Source: Blepharisma japonicum
Lineage: Eukaryota; Ciliophora; Heterotrichea; Heterotrichida; Blepharismidae
Length of the DNA: 64,000 nucleotides
Direction: 5' to 3'
NCBI GenBank assembly: GCA_949751835.1
Contig: CATKHK010000082.1
Coordinates: 1 to 64,000, forward strand
Under the pieces are notes generated by a model. That model did no database searches. It was not told the DNA's origin and saw only the letters and a list, made by a program, of their open reading frames with translations. Positions 11,209-20,532 of this stretch are shown piece by piece. The first letter of the stretch is position 1; each line of letters opens with the position of its first letter. The position numbers and the translations under genes are program-made.

Positions 11209-11718
11209 ATGAGCTCACTCTATCGAACTCAGCCGTTTCGAACGACGCATTATTCACCTGATGGGAGAGGAAGAGATTCATATATTCAGACAAACAATGG
11301 AGGAGTATTTAAAGGAGGAAGTCCGAATCGTCTTTATGAAGAACAAAGAACAGTTAAAAGAGAATTTTCTCCTACTAGTCCTAGATTAGATGCAAAGCCT
11401 TTTAAATATAGGCATGATGGGACTGGAAGAGATACATACGTTGGATGCAATCATGGGGGATTGTTTTCTTCCTATTTCAAACACAGCTTCTATAATTCTC
11501 TCAGGTCGTACAACCCAACAACTCATTATGAGCGAAAAGATGTATTTAGTAAATCTCAAAACGGCTGGTTGAGAAATAAAAATAAAGAAGCTTCTTATCA
11601 AGGAGAGATGTCAAAGAGGCTTAGTGTGCCAAAGCCAAAGACCTCCAAAGAATCTTCTTTCCCTAAAAGTGGCATAAGTATTGACACCAAAAAGATCATG
11701 CGTGCAACAATTTACTAA
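11209..11718 (+). CDS. DGxGRDxY repeat protein, candidate ciliary protein
   Basis: 169 aa. Two copies of one motif stand out: SPDGRGRDSYIQTNNGGVF near residue 23 and HDGTGRDTYVGCNHGGLF near residue 70, about 45 residues apart. The C-terminus is basic (SKRLSVPKPKTSKE). It converges tail to tail, 42 bp apart, with a RIB43A gene, so a microtubule-associated or axonemal role is tempting, but that is inference from context. I cannot name the family. Confidence 0.6.
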   Translation: MSSLYRTQPFRTTHYSPDGRGRDSYIQTNNGGVFKGGSPNRLYEEQRTVKREFSPTSPRLDAKPFKYRHDGTGRDTYVGCNHGGLFSSYFKHSFYNSLRSYNPTTHYERKDVFSKSQNGWLRNKNKEASYQGEMSKRLSVPKPKTSKESSFPKSGISIDTKKIMRATIY

Positions 11719-11760
11719 TTTTCTAATTAAAAATTATTTTTGATTTTATAAATGTTACTT

Positions 11761-12480
11761 TTATAAAGGAATAAGATAATCATCTCCTTTCACATTATAA
11801 GGGTCATCATACTTCACTTTATGCTCAATCATTTGAGTTTTCAAATAGTCACTTGTTTCCTTATTGACTCTCTCCTGCTTTTCTTTCATATCTCTTTCAT
11901 ATAAAATCAGTGCTCTTCTTTGTGCTTCACTCATTTTAGCTTCCCTTCTTTCCTTTTCTTTTTCTTCTTTTTTTCTTTGTTCTTTTTCTTCGACTTGCCT
12001 TTTTTGCTCCTCAAGGATCTGTCTCCTCTGATCTTCATTCATGCCTTTATAATGATAAGGAACTACTCTATGAGCAGCCAGCATACTTTGGGTAGTTGCA
12101 GGGTCTTCTGTCATGAAATTCGAATAAATTGTATTTTGAATATGATGCGCAGCCTGGCGGTTTTCTTCTTCTTTTTCTAGTGCTTCTCTAGCTATTTTTT
12201 CCCTTGTCAGCTGCGAGTTCGCTTCTCTTACAGCGTCGTTCATTATTCTGTTTCTTTCGCTGAACTCGTCTTCATTCTGTTTCCACAAGGTGTTTGTCTG
12301 CCTTGTATATTCAGCCCATCTTTTTTCTTCTTCATCTTTAAGCCTCTTCTGGGCTTCTTTTTCTTGCATTTGCTGCTCAAGCCAGATTTTCTGCTGAAGT
12401 CTTTGTTTATAAAGACGGTCTCCATAGTCTAAATCTTCACCTTCAAGTCTTCGGACACCTGAGCAATCTTTGCGATTCAT
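11761..12480 (-). CDS. RIBC: RIB43A-like axonemal microtubule protein (short form)
   Basis: 239 aa, almost entirely charged coiled coil. The block TEDPATTQSMLAAHRVVPYHYKGM near residues 125-148 and the preceding HHIQNTIY are diagnostic of the RIB43A/RIBC family, inner-lumen filament proteins of doublet microtubules. The N-terminal SGVRRLEGEDLDYGDR corresponds to a point roughly a third of the way into usual RIB43A proteins (about 380 aa), so this form lacks the family N-terminus; an in-frame TAA lies three codons upstream of the ATG, and the divergent gene starts 22 bp away, so there is no room for more exon. No intron seen. Family call firm; truncation is read from length and alignment memory. 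Confidence 0.85.
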   Translation of the reverse strand: MNRKDCSGVRRLEGEDLDYGDRLYKQRLQQKIWLEQQMQEKEAQKRLKDEEEKRWAEYTRQTNTLWKQNEDEFSERNRIMNDAVREANSQLTREKIAREALEKEEENRQAAHHIQNTIYSNFMTEDPATTQSMLAAHRVVPYHYKGMNEDQRRQILEEQKRQVEEKEQRKKEEKEKERREAKMSEAQRRALILYERDMKEKQERVNKETSDYLKTQMIEHKVKYDDPYNVKGDDYLIPL

Positions 12481-12502
12481 ATTTTCTTAATGGTTAAAAT
12501 AA

Positions 12503-13162
12503 ATGTTTTGGGCAGCTTCTGTTAAACAAGACAAAAATTGCAGCCTTGCAAAACATAGGAGAAATGGAGAGCTTTTTCATCTCTCTCATTTAGCTTTACA
12601 TCCAAATGGTCCTGATGGATTAAATGTAGTTTATGTGGAAATCAATAATGAAAAGCATCCTTTAGCAAGTTTGGAAAAGAGAAGGGTGGAGAACTTTACT
12701 GTCGATTTATATTTTGGTATGGAAAGTGAGACTGTGTTTTCGTTGGAAGGGAATGGGGAAGTGTCAATTCTTGGGTATTTTGAGCCCAATGATGAAGTTG
12801 AATTAACCCCAGCTCAAAAGAGCCAGATAGAGCTAGATACAAGTGAAGAGGAACAATGGGATATTACTAGAAATAAATTTTATGAGGGTGAAGAAGAGGA
12901 AGAAGAAGAAGAGGAAGAGGAAAAGGAAGAGAAAGAGGAAGAAGAGGAAGATGAAGTAGAGATTGAAGAGAAAATTCCACATAAAAAAACTCAAACAAAT
13001 GGAAAAGCAAAACAAAACGATAGCAAAAACAATAACTCAAGAAAAAAGCCAAATAGTAAAGAAGAAAATAAAAAAACATCACCTCAAAAAGAACAAAATA
13101 AAGAGGAGGCTAATAAAGCACAAACCAAAAGGGTTAGTAGATCAACTGCAAGAAAATCTTAA
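12503..13162 (+). CDS. Nucleoplasmin-like histone chaperone
   Basis: 219 aa. Residues 1-95 match the nucleoplasmin-like fold found at the N-terminus of nuclear FKBPs and plant HD2 proteins: MFWAASVKQDKN start, LHLSHLALHP strand, VYVEINNEKHPLASLEKRRV, and VSILGYFEPNDE. A long acidic Glu run (about residues 129-158) follows, then a Lys/Asn/Ser-rich basic tail. No FKBP isomerase domain follows. The expected role is histone binding in the nucleus or nucleolus, with the acidic tract shielding basic partners. Divergent from the RIB43A gene, 22 bp between start codons. Confidence 0.8.
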   Translation: MFWAASVKQDKNCSLAKHRRNGELFHLSHLALHPNGPDGLNVVYVEINNEKHPLASLEKRRVENFTVDLYFGMESETVFSLEGNGEVSILGYFEPNDEVELTPAQKSQIELDTSEEEQWDITRNKFYEGEEEEEEEEEEEKEEKEEEEEDEVEIEEKIPHKKTQTNGKAKQNDSKNNNSRKKPNSKEENKKTSPQKEQNKEEANKAQTKRVSRSTARKS

Positions 13163-13404
13163 AAGTGGATAAATTAGACACATAAATTAAAGTAATCACC
13201 ATATAATTTTTCAAGAAAATATATTAATTTTTTTCCAAAGTATCATTGTGATATAGCTCAAAATTATTTTTACCCATAATTTCATGCCTAGTACTTAGAA
13301 GCAAATTTTCAAGTTTGCTGGTTGACTATTAAACTATATCAATAGAGGCACCTGCTATAAATTACTTTGTTTCCTCCATTTCTCGGAGAATTATTGGTAT
13401 AAAA

Positions 13405-15174
13405 ATGTCAAATCACACAGGTGTAGAAATTGCATGAAAAAATTTTGAGGTTAAAGGACCTCTCACAAAGACCGAAAAGAAGAAAAGAAAGATGAGCGGT
13501 CTTCCAATCGACGATAAAACCATTATCAGAAACGCAAATGGTATTATTTCTGCCGGCACATTTACCGCAATCCTTGGCCCATCGGGAAGTGGAAAAACAA
13601 CCCTACTGAATTTTTTAGCGAATAGAATTTACTACTTAAAAGGCTTAAAAGTCAGCGGCGAAGTCTATGTTAATGGCCATTCTCGTAGGGACATAGATTT
13701 TAACTCAATCGCAGGCTATGTAATGCAAGACGACGTAATTATGGAAACAATGACCGTAGAAGAAGTCCTCACTTTCACTGCAAAGCTAAGGCTGCCTAAA
13801 GAGACTTGGAAAGAAAAAGTTGACAAAGTCATAAATAGTCTTGAGCTACATAATTGTAAACACAGCCAAGTAGGAGGGGTTCTAAAAAAAGGCATTTCTG
13901 GTGGTGAGAAAAAAAGGGTGTCAATAGGAATAGAAATGCTGATTGACCCAGCAATTTTATTTTTAGATGAGCCAACCACTGGCCTTGATTCTTATAACTC
14001 TGAAAACCTTGTGAAGAATATGAGAAATTTGTCAAAAACTGGGATAACTGTAATATGTACAATCCATCAGCCGAATTCTTTTATATATGCAAATTTTGAA
14101 AATGTGCTACTTTTAGGAGGCGGGAATATAGCTTTTCATGGAGACGCCCAGCAAGCTATTCTTCACTTTAATAATTTAGGCCACCCTTGTCCAAAATTCA
14201 GCAATCCTGCAGAGCATCTTCTTGCCCTTTTAAGCCCAATAGATGAGACTTTTAATGAAAGGATGGAAGTTTTCAGAAAAAGTTTTAATTCTGAAGTCCC
14301 AGAGCTTGAAGAAAAAGAAATTTCACATATATTTAAAGCCAAAGAGTCAACTATTTGAGAAGAGCTTTGAATGCTTGGACAGAGAATTATAAAGAATTTT
14401 GTCAGAAACAGAATGATTTTGCTGTTTAAGATCGTTGGAAATATAGTTTTTATTCTTTTAACTTTGATGGCCTTCTTTGATATTTGCAGTGGAACTAGCG
14501 CAACCTCAGTTATGAATCGAGCTGGTGTCATTTTTTTCATTTTAGTATTTTTGTCATTTATGGCTGTAAATGCTTCAGGAGCGTATGCAGACGAAAAAGC
14601 GATGTTTATTAGAGAGCAAGCAAGCAAAACATATAGGCCAGCTTCGTATTTTTTTAGTAAATTATTTTTTGAAGCTCCATTTGATTTAACAATCAGAATT
14701 ATAGTCATTTTTTGTATTTATTTAGGAGTTGGTTTAAGCTTGGCTTCTCCAGAACAGATTTTTATATTCGTTGGAATTGTAATTTTAGTTGAATTATGTG
14801 CAAGAGGATGGGGGACCTTTTTAGTTATTTCAATACCCGATTTACAAGCAGCCTCTGCAGCGGCTCCATTTTTAATGATTATTCAGTTGCTCTTTGCAGG
14901 CTTTTTTATTAATTATGATAATATTCCAGTTTACTTGATATGGCTGGAATATATGTCGATGTTCAAATATTCATGGAGTGCAGCTTTAGAAAACGAATTT
15001 AACACTTGAGATCAAGCCAAATGTGGCCAGGCTGTATTATGTGACCCAGTCGACTATTTTTCAATAATTATTTCGCTGGGAATCAACATTGTAATTCTCG
15101 CATGTCTTGTATTCGCAATTAATTTTCTCGCATTTTTAGCTTTGCTCAATCTCTCAAGAAAATTCAGACTTTAG
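13405..15174 (+). CDS. ABCG-family half transporter
   Basis: 589 aa from ATG 13405 to TAG 15172-15174; three UGA Trp codons join the pieces. Domain order is ATPase then membrane domain, as in White/ABCG proteins. Walker A GPSGSGKTT at about residue 58, signature ISGGEKKRVS near 163, Walker B AILFLDEPTTGLDS near 182 and switch His in TIHQP. The C-terminal half has six likely membrane segments. Half size implies a dimer; substrates of the family are sterols, lipids and pigments, but nothing here tells which. The downstream ATG at 13492 would lose the first strand of the ATPase domain, so the upstream start is preferred. Confidence 0.93.
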
Positions 15175-15240
15175 TGTTTAAAAATAATTAATTAAATATT
15201 TTGAAAATAAAATAAAGCTATCTTTATGTAATTTATTAAA

Positions 15241-15723
15241 ATGTGGCAGCTCAATCTTGATCGATCAAAAGAACAAATAGCAGAACCATATGGATACAGA
15301 ACACAGATCCATGAAGCTGATGATTCATCAAGAAGAAGACAAAAAGACATCAAAGCCTTAAAGCAACAAAAAGCTGCTGAAGTCGCTAACAGGCCTTTTA
15401 TGGGGATGTTCTCCACTTTTTTGATGCTTTACATGAGTGGGTCAGCACTCAACATCATCCCAATCATTATCACCTGTATGGCTATGTTTACTCCTATAAA
15501 AACCCTTTTCTCCTTTAGAGAAGCCTTTGCGCCATACGAAGAAGAAGGAGTCTCTCTATTTTTCCCAAAGCTCAAATATCTGACTTTAAACATGATCACA
15601 ATGCTTGCCGGAGTTTACAAGTTTTCTATTATGGGCCTCATTCCTGTTAACGCTGAAGACTGGATTTCAATGATTCCGATCAGAGATCCTATAGAAGTGT
15701 CGTATGGAACCTTAATAAGCTAA
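15241..15723 (+). CDS. EMC4: ER membrane protein complex subunit 4
   Basis: 160 aa. The hydrophobic pair FLMLYMSGSALNIIPIIITC and LNMITMLAGVYKFSIMGLIP with the ending NAEDWISMI match EMC4 (human protein about 183 aa). EMC4 is a cytosol-facing subunit of the EMC insertase, which inserts tail-anchored and multi-pass proteins into the ER. Single exon, all Trp as UGG. Codirectional with the ABC transporter 66 bp upstream and the next gene 36 bp downstream. Confidence 0.9.
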   Translation: MWQLNLDRSKEQIAEPYGYRTQIHEADDSSRRRQKDIKALKQQKAAEVANRPFMGMFSTFLMLYMSGSALNIIPIIITCMAMFTPIKTLFSFREAFAPYEEEGVSLFFPKLKYLTLNMITMLAGVYKFSIMGLIPVNAEDWISMIPIRDPIEVSYGTLIS

Positions 15724-15759
15724 TAAACCTTTCCAAATAAAAAGTTGAAAATAATTATA

Positions 15760-16896
15760 ATGGGCAAGAAGCAGTCAAAGATTCCGTGCAGTTACTCTGA
15801 CATAGATCTTCTTTTTCAAACCAAAAAACAGAAGCAAATGGAGTTCTTTTCAAAAATTGAAGGCTTCTCTGAGATGTCTTGTGAGTGGATTCCTTATGTC
15901 CGTGACAGGCTAGCTAAATACAATAAATATATTTGGACAGAAGAATTGACGAGATTTGTGAACACCTGGAATGCCCATCAGGACGTAAGGAGTAAAATAG
16001 CGCTAGCCTGGCTATTTTATATGAGGAGTACACAGCCGAAGCCAAAGAAGCAAATTACGAGAACGCAATTGAGAAATTATATAGGGCAATGCAGAACTTT
16101 TACAATTTTGCTTGAAAATGATCCTTATATGACTTTAGTGTACGATCAGCTGGCAAAAGATGTAAGTAATGCACTATATCTATTAATTCAAAGATTTGGG
16201 GCAGCGCTGAAAATGGAGTTCACAAAATATCATCCTTCTAAAACAAGAATCGAGCTAAAAGAAGACGTCATTCAAAACTCTGCGTATCATGCAGAACTTT
16301 TGACGAACTATATAAAAGGCTTTATATCAATCCTTGCAGATTCTTTAAATAAGTTTTATCTGAACTTAGATCAGCATATAAAGCCAGAAGCTCAAGAGTT
16401 AATTGCCACTCATGCAGTCCTATCTGGAGAAATTTTGGAACTTTTAGTTAAAACCTATTTTGTTGCACTAAAATCAGACCAAGATGAGTATAGTGAGCAT
16501 CTTCGAAGGCTAAAAGGAAGCGATTTAAACTCCTTAAGCTTAGATGAATCACTGAGAATTAATAACGGTGAAGGGTATTTTGATGCAACTAAAAATTTAG
16601 TTGATATATCTTACAGTACGACCTTAACAGATATACTTGATAAAGTAAGCCAATACTCAAATAACATTAAGAGCTCTATTGATAATCATAACCCCGATAA
16701 AAATATTTTATTGGAAACAGATAAGTTTCTGGAGATATCAATGCTTCTTATTTCCAAAGCAAGCTCTCCTAATCTGCCAACGATGATGAAAATTGCTGAA
16801 AATTTCTTGCATCCGTATTTCAAAAGCCAAGAAATGGAATATGTGATCACTACTATACAAGGTGCAGTAGGATTGCTAAAAACTTGTTCTGCTTAA
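15760..16896 (+). CDS. VPS9-domain-like protein with predicted N-myristoylation
   Basis: 378 aa from the first ATG. The start MGKKQSKIP has Gly2 and fits an N-myristoylation signal, which would place the protein on membranes. Mostly helical. The C-terminal stretch ISMLLISKASSPNLPTMMKI followed by a Tyr and ITTIQGAVGLLK resembles the end of VPS9 domains, Rab5-type GEFs (consensus xANPPNLxSNIxYI...LTxLxxAVxFI); the preceding segment fits helices of that domain. The catalytic Asp/Tyr pair of VPS9 is not certain here. Endosomal GEF is a reasonable guess, not proof. Confidence 0.5.
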   Translation: MGKKQSKIPCSYSDIDLLFQTKKQKQMEFFSKIEGFSEMSCEWIPYVRDRLAKYNKYIWTEELTRFVNTWNAHQDVRSKIALAWLFYMRSTQPKPKKQITRTQLRNYIGQCRTFTILLENDPYMTLVYDQLAKDVSNALYLLIQRFGAALKMEFTKYHPSKTRIELKEDVIQNSAYHAELLTNYIKGFISILADSLNKFYLNLDQHIKPEAQELIATHAVLSGEILELLVKTYFVALKSDQDEYSEHLRRLKGSDLNSLSLDESLRINNGEGYFDATKNLVDISYSTTLTDILDKVSQYSNNIKSSIDNHNPDKNILLETDKFLEISMLLISKASSPNLPTMMKIAENFLHPYFKSQEMEYVITTIQGAVGLLKTCSA

Positions 16897-16999
16897 ATAA
16901 CAATTTAATAAAATTCATTTTTAAACCCCAGTTAATAAAATTAATTTTAAAATGATTTCGCATAATTTAAATAAATTAAACACAATTAATTATTCTCTG

Positions 17000-17482
17000 C
17001 TAGAATACGGGAGTCAATCTTCCTTTATACTCGTCAGTTTGAGATTCTCTGTTATTAATTGCAGAAAGCAATGATCTACAGTATTTTCTGTGATGTTTTT
17101 CTTTTTCTATTTCTCTTTTAACATAGTCAGCATAGGAAGATACGAATGGTCTTACTCTGTTTCCTGCCATTCTGAAGTCTTTGGCTGTCGGCAGTAATGA
17201 TGGTGTTTTTGGAATTGTTGGATTCTCTAACAAAGGAGATCTTCATTTAATTTTATTCAGCTTGCACATACTGAAAGAATTATTTGTAATAGGTGGCTCA
17301 CAGTTTTGCCAATGCCGATATGGCTTGTTTTCTGTTGAGGACGCTTTTCTGAGTTTTTTAGATTGATGGATTAATCTGTGTGATTCGCTAATGAGCATTG
17401 ATTTTTTTTCTATGATTCTGCATTCAAAAAAGGACTTCGAGTGCTCTTTTCTGTTATGGCAAGAAAGAGGATTAAGCTTCAT
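17000..17482 (-). CDS. Small basic protein, unknown
   Basis: 160 aa, ATG 17480-17482, TAG at 17000-17002; one UGA Trp in the middle. Enriched in Lys, Arg and Ser, with a helical RPFVSSYADYVKREIEKEKH stretch near residue 115. No membrane segment or family recognised. Converges with the VPS9-like gene 103 bp away. Confidence 0.55.
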
Positions 17483-17964
17483 GTTACGGTCTTATAATTA
17501 TGGAATATAACGGAAGTGTTGTGAATCATATTTTAATAATTATCGGGACTTATGAGAAAATTAATTCACCAGCCATTGCTATAATGGTATATGAGTGATA
17601 TAATACTAGCAATCTAGAGAACTGGAAAATTTGCATGCAAATCAACTTCTCGATCCAAGAAGTTTTAAATAAGATCTAAGATATAGATATACTTAGGATT
17701 GAAATTTCAATTGTGGAAAGAAAATAATCATTAAAATTGATTATAGAGAGAAATTTTAATAAATTTGTGCTGGTATAAAAATTTTTATATTATATTATCT
17801 CTCCAGAAAACTCTATGATTTTTCAATTTCAGTTTTAAATAATTTTATGAAGGTTAAATTCTTAACTTTTTAAAAGATGTTTAACATTATGAAAATTCTT
17901 TAATTTGAGCTTGTTTACATGAAAGCCATTTATTGATTTGTGATAAGGTTCTTTGCAATATAAA
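17483..17964. other. Intergenic region with palindrome and hairpin
   Basis: AT-rich stretch upstream of eIF3j and of the small basic gene (divergent starts). Inside is a perfect 14-nt palindrome ATTTGCATGCAAAT at 17629-17642, followed after one base by a 7-bp hairpin AACTTCT/AGAAGTT with a 7-nt loop (17644-17664). This could be a regulatory site between the divergent genes or part of a small RNA. No coding frame seen. Confidence 0.45.
17629..17664. repeat. Perfect 14-nt palindrome plus adjacent 7-bp stem-loop
   Basis: Read directly from the sequence. The two elements are one base apart and stand out from otherwise AT-rich surroundings. Confidence 0.6.
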
Positions 17965-18624
17965 ATGTCTGAAGAAGACTGGGAAGGGCTTGCAGAAAAG
18001 GATGAGGACGAAATCCAGAAAATTCTAGATTCTCAAAACAAATTTTCTGATGAGTTTACCGCTCCAGTCGTACCAGAACCTCCAGCACCTGCAGCCCAAG
18101 AGCAATCCGCCCCCAAAGGAGTCAAGAAAAACAAAAAGAAGATTGGTGAAGAGTTTGAAAAAAAGAACCAGGATAAAAAGCGTGAAACCCAAGGAAAAAC
18201 TCTCGATTTCGAGGAAAAAAGAGCCCTAAAGCAGAAAGAAGAAAAAGCAGACCACGAATTGACCGATGAGCTTTTCCAAGTCACCAAAGTAGAAGAGCTC
18301 ATCAGTGAGCAAAACTACCTGGACTATGCAGGAGAAGTTTCACGAAAATTAACAGAGGGCAACTCTCACTACAGAATCCCAATATTCTTTAAAGAATTAT
18401 TAAAAGACATATCCACCTTGCTCGATTCCACTCAATTAAGTGAAATTGTGTCTCAAGCCAACATTGCTCACGCTGACAAAGTGAAGCAAGAAAAAGGCCC
18501 AACCAAGAAAAAAGCCACAAAGAAGCAGCCTGTAATTAAAGGAATCGACAAAAAAGGGAATCTCTTTGGTGATGAAGAAGAAGGATATGACGAGAAACTT
18601 GACGAATACTCAGATATATTTTAA
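17965..18624 (+). CDS. EIF3J: Translation initiation factor eIF3 subunit j
   Basis: 219 aa. Acidic N-terminus SEEDWEGLAEKDEDEIQKIL, a Lys/Glu-rich helix with QKEEKADHELTDELF, the helical domain including FFKELLKDIS, then basic KGPTKKKATKKQP and an acidic end YDEKLDEYSDIF. This order is that of eIF3j/Hcr1, a loosely bound eIF3 subunit at the 40S decoding centre that also helps 18S maturation. The first ATG in frame was chosen. Codirectional with the GRWD1 gene 48 bp downstream. No UGA codons. Confidence 0.88.
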   Translation: MSEEDWEGLAEKDEDEIQKILDSQNKFSDEFTAPVVPEPPAPAAQEQSAPKGVKKNKKKIGEEFEKKNQDKKRETQGKTLDFEEKRALKQKEEKADHELTDELFQVTKVEELISEQNYLDYAGEVSRKLTEGNSHYRIPIFFKELLKDISTLLDSTQLSEIVSQANIAHADKVKQEKGPTKKKATKKQPVIKGIDKKGNLFGDEEEGYDEKLDEYSDIF

Positions 18625-18672
18625 CCTTTTAGCATACATAATTAATCTGTGACCCATAATTAATAACACAAA

Positions 18673-20148
18673 ATGAGAAAAAGGCCAAGAGTTCAGAAAA
18701 AGTCTGAAAAGCCGAACAAAAAGCTACACAGCAATGTCGTAAAGGAGCCTGAAGATATCAGAGAATTAGAGTACGAAGACCACGGGGAGGATGAATATGA
18801 CAGCGAAAGCGAAGCTGTCTATCATAGTGGAAGCAGCGTGGGTGAGGCTGAAGAATGGGAAGATTTCAAGAATTTAAAGCTGGAAGAGACAAAAGAAGGA
18901 GAAATTAGCCTTGTGAATGATCCTAACTATAATGCTATGGAAGAGGAAAAAATTGAGCCAGAAGAGGAAAAAGAAATATGGACCGGAGATCCACGCCAAA
19001 TTAAACAAGGTGAAATTCTGGATTTCGAGAATGAAGCTTATGAGCTGTTTTATAGGACTTCAGTGGAATGGTCTTGTCTATCGTTAGATAATGTAAAAGG
19101 CCCAGAAATGTGCACTGGGTTTCCATACACAATTTATCTGGTAAGTGGGACTCAAGCCCCTGAAGGCCAAAACAAAGTTTATGTCATGAAATGGTCAGAG
19201 CTTTACAAAACCCAATATGACGATAAGTCTGCCTCTGAAGAAGATAGCTCGGAAGAAGAAGCTGAAGAAGGCGACGAAGCAAAAATGGATTATGTGGAAT
19301 TTTCCCACCATGGAGTTGTCAATAGAATAAGAGCAAACCAAGATTTTAACGCAGTGGCCACATGGAGCGAGAAAGGAGTTGTCAATATTTTTGACCTTAA
19401 CTCTCCCTTAAAAAAGTTAGAGTCTGCAAATGGTGTCGTAAAATCCCGAGCTGTCGTAGTTAATACCTTTAACGTCCACAATGAAGGATATGGTCTTTGT
19501 TGGGGATATAATGGAACTTTATATGCAGGTGGTGAAGGAATACACATGTTTGAGTACAATGGATCACAATGGAGTCACTCAAAAACATATAATGGGCATA
19601 AAGATGCAGTTGAGGACATACAAAGAAGTCCTACAGAACAAACTGTTTTCGCAAGCTGCTCATGTGATAAATCAATCAAAATTTGGGACACAAGGGTAGC
19701 CACAACTGATGCGCAAATTACAATGCTTAATGCACATGAATCTGATGTAAATGTAATATCATGGAACACTCAAGAAGCAAGCCAAATTGCATCAGGCTCT
19801 GATGACTGCTCTTTTAAGGTGTGGGATCTGAGGTTTTCTCAGCAGCAAGCTGCATCAATTAAATGGCATTCAGATTCAATCACGTCAATATGCTGGAATC
19901 CGACTGATAGTTGTGAGCTTGTTGTAGCTTCAGCTGATGATAGAATTACTGTGTGGGATTTGTCAGTTGAAGCTGAAGGCGAAATTGAGCCTGGTTACCC
20001 TCCTCAGTTGTTATTTATCCATCAAGGGCAAGAAGATGTCAAAGAAGTGATGTATCATCCTGATTATCAGATGATTTTGTCAACTGCTGCGAACTCTTTT
20101 AATGTTTTCAGGCCAAATATTAATGTTAAAGAAGAAGAGGATAGTTAA
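18673..20148 (+). CDS. GRWD1: WD-repeat ribosome biogenesis factor GRWD1/Rrb1
   Basis: 491 aa. Basic and acidic N-terminal tails, then NEAYELFYRTSVEWSCLSLD, the helix typical of RbAp48/GRWD1 histone- or ribosomal protein-binding WD proteins, followed by seven blades with clear WD ends (SIKIWDTR, SFKVWDLR, RITVWDLS). An acidic insert of about 25 residues (SEEDSSEEEAEEGDE) lies between the first blades. Rrb1 chaperones uL3 for 60S assembly; GRWD1 also binds histones. Located beside eIF3j. No introns or UGA codons. Confidence 0.88.
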   Translation: MRKRPRVQKKSEKPNKKLHSNVVKEPEDIRELEYEDHGEDEYDSESEAVYHSGSSVGEAEEWEDFKNLKLEETKEGEISLVNDPNYNAMEEEKIEPEEEKEIWTGDPRQIKQGEILDFENEAYELFYRTSVEWSCLSLDNVKGPEMCTGFPYTIYLVSGTQAPEGQNKVYVMKWSELYKTQYDDKSASEEDSSEEEAEEGDEAKMDYVEFSHHGVVNRIRANQDFNAVATWSEKGVVNIFDLNSPLKKLESANGVVKSRAVVVNTFNVHNEGYGLCWGYNGTLYAGGEGIHMFEYNGSQWSHSKTYNGHKDAVEDIQRSPTEQTVFASCSCDKSIKIWDTRVATTDAQITMLNAHESDVNVISWNTQEASQIASGSDDCSFKVWDLRFSQQQAASIKWHSDSITSICWNPTDSCELVVASADDRITVWDLSVEAEGEIEPGYPPQLLFIHQGQEDVKEVMYHPDYQMILSTAANSFNVFRPNINVKEEEDS

Positions 20149-20532
20149 AATTAACTTTTTTGAGTCTGCATAGATTTTTTATTAATATGGCATTGAATAA
20201 GCATTAGGCTTCATTTTTTTAGGTTTCGACCAATTTTTCTTATTATGAGATTGAGATTGGATTTTATGGGACTTTCAAACTAAAAAAAATGGAGTTTCAA
20301 ACGTCTCAGCATTCAGAAAATCATTTAATGATTAATTTATATAGGGTATATTCAAATTTGAATATTTAAATTCAAAATATTATTGCATTCAAGAGAAAAA
20401 AAGGAAAAAATCCTTAATTTTCAGATTCTGCGATGATCTATCCTCTGAAGACTTTTAGGTATAAATGGGTAAAAAATTCAAATCTGATTTAGCCATTCAG
20501 ATTTAATTATTAACAGTAATTATTTCTTATCA
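20149..20532. other. Intergenic spacer with 18-nt AT palindrome
   Basis: Spacer before the PP2C gene. Contains ATATTCAAATTTGAATAT, a perfect 18-nt palindrome at 20348-20365; no coding frame or RNA gene recognised. Confidence 0.45.

Noticed and set aside
12833-13082. Minus-strand hydrophobic open frames
   Set aside because: They are the complement of the Glu-rich tract in the nucleoplasmin-like gene.
13492-15009. ABC transporter as two broken genes separated by stops
   Set aside because: The breaks are TGA; read as Trp the frame is continuous from 13405 to 15174 and gives a full ABCG protein.
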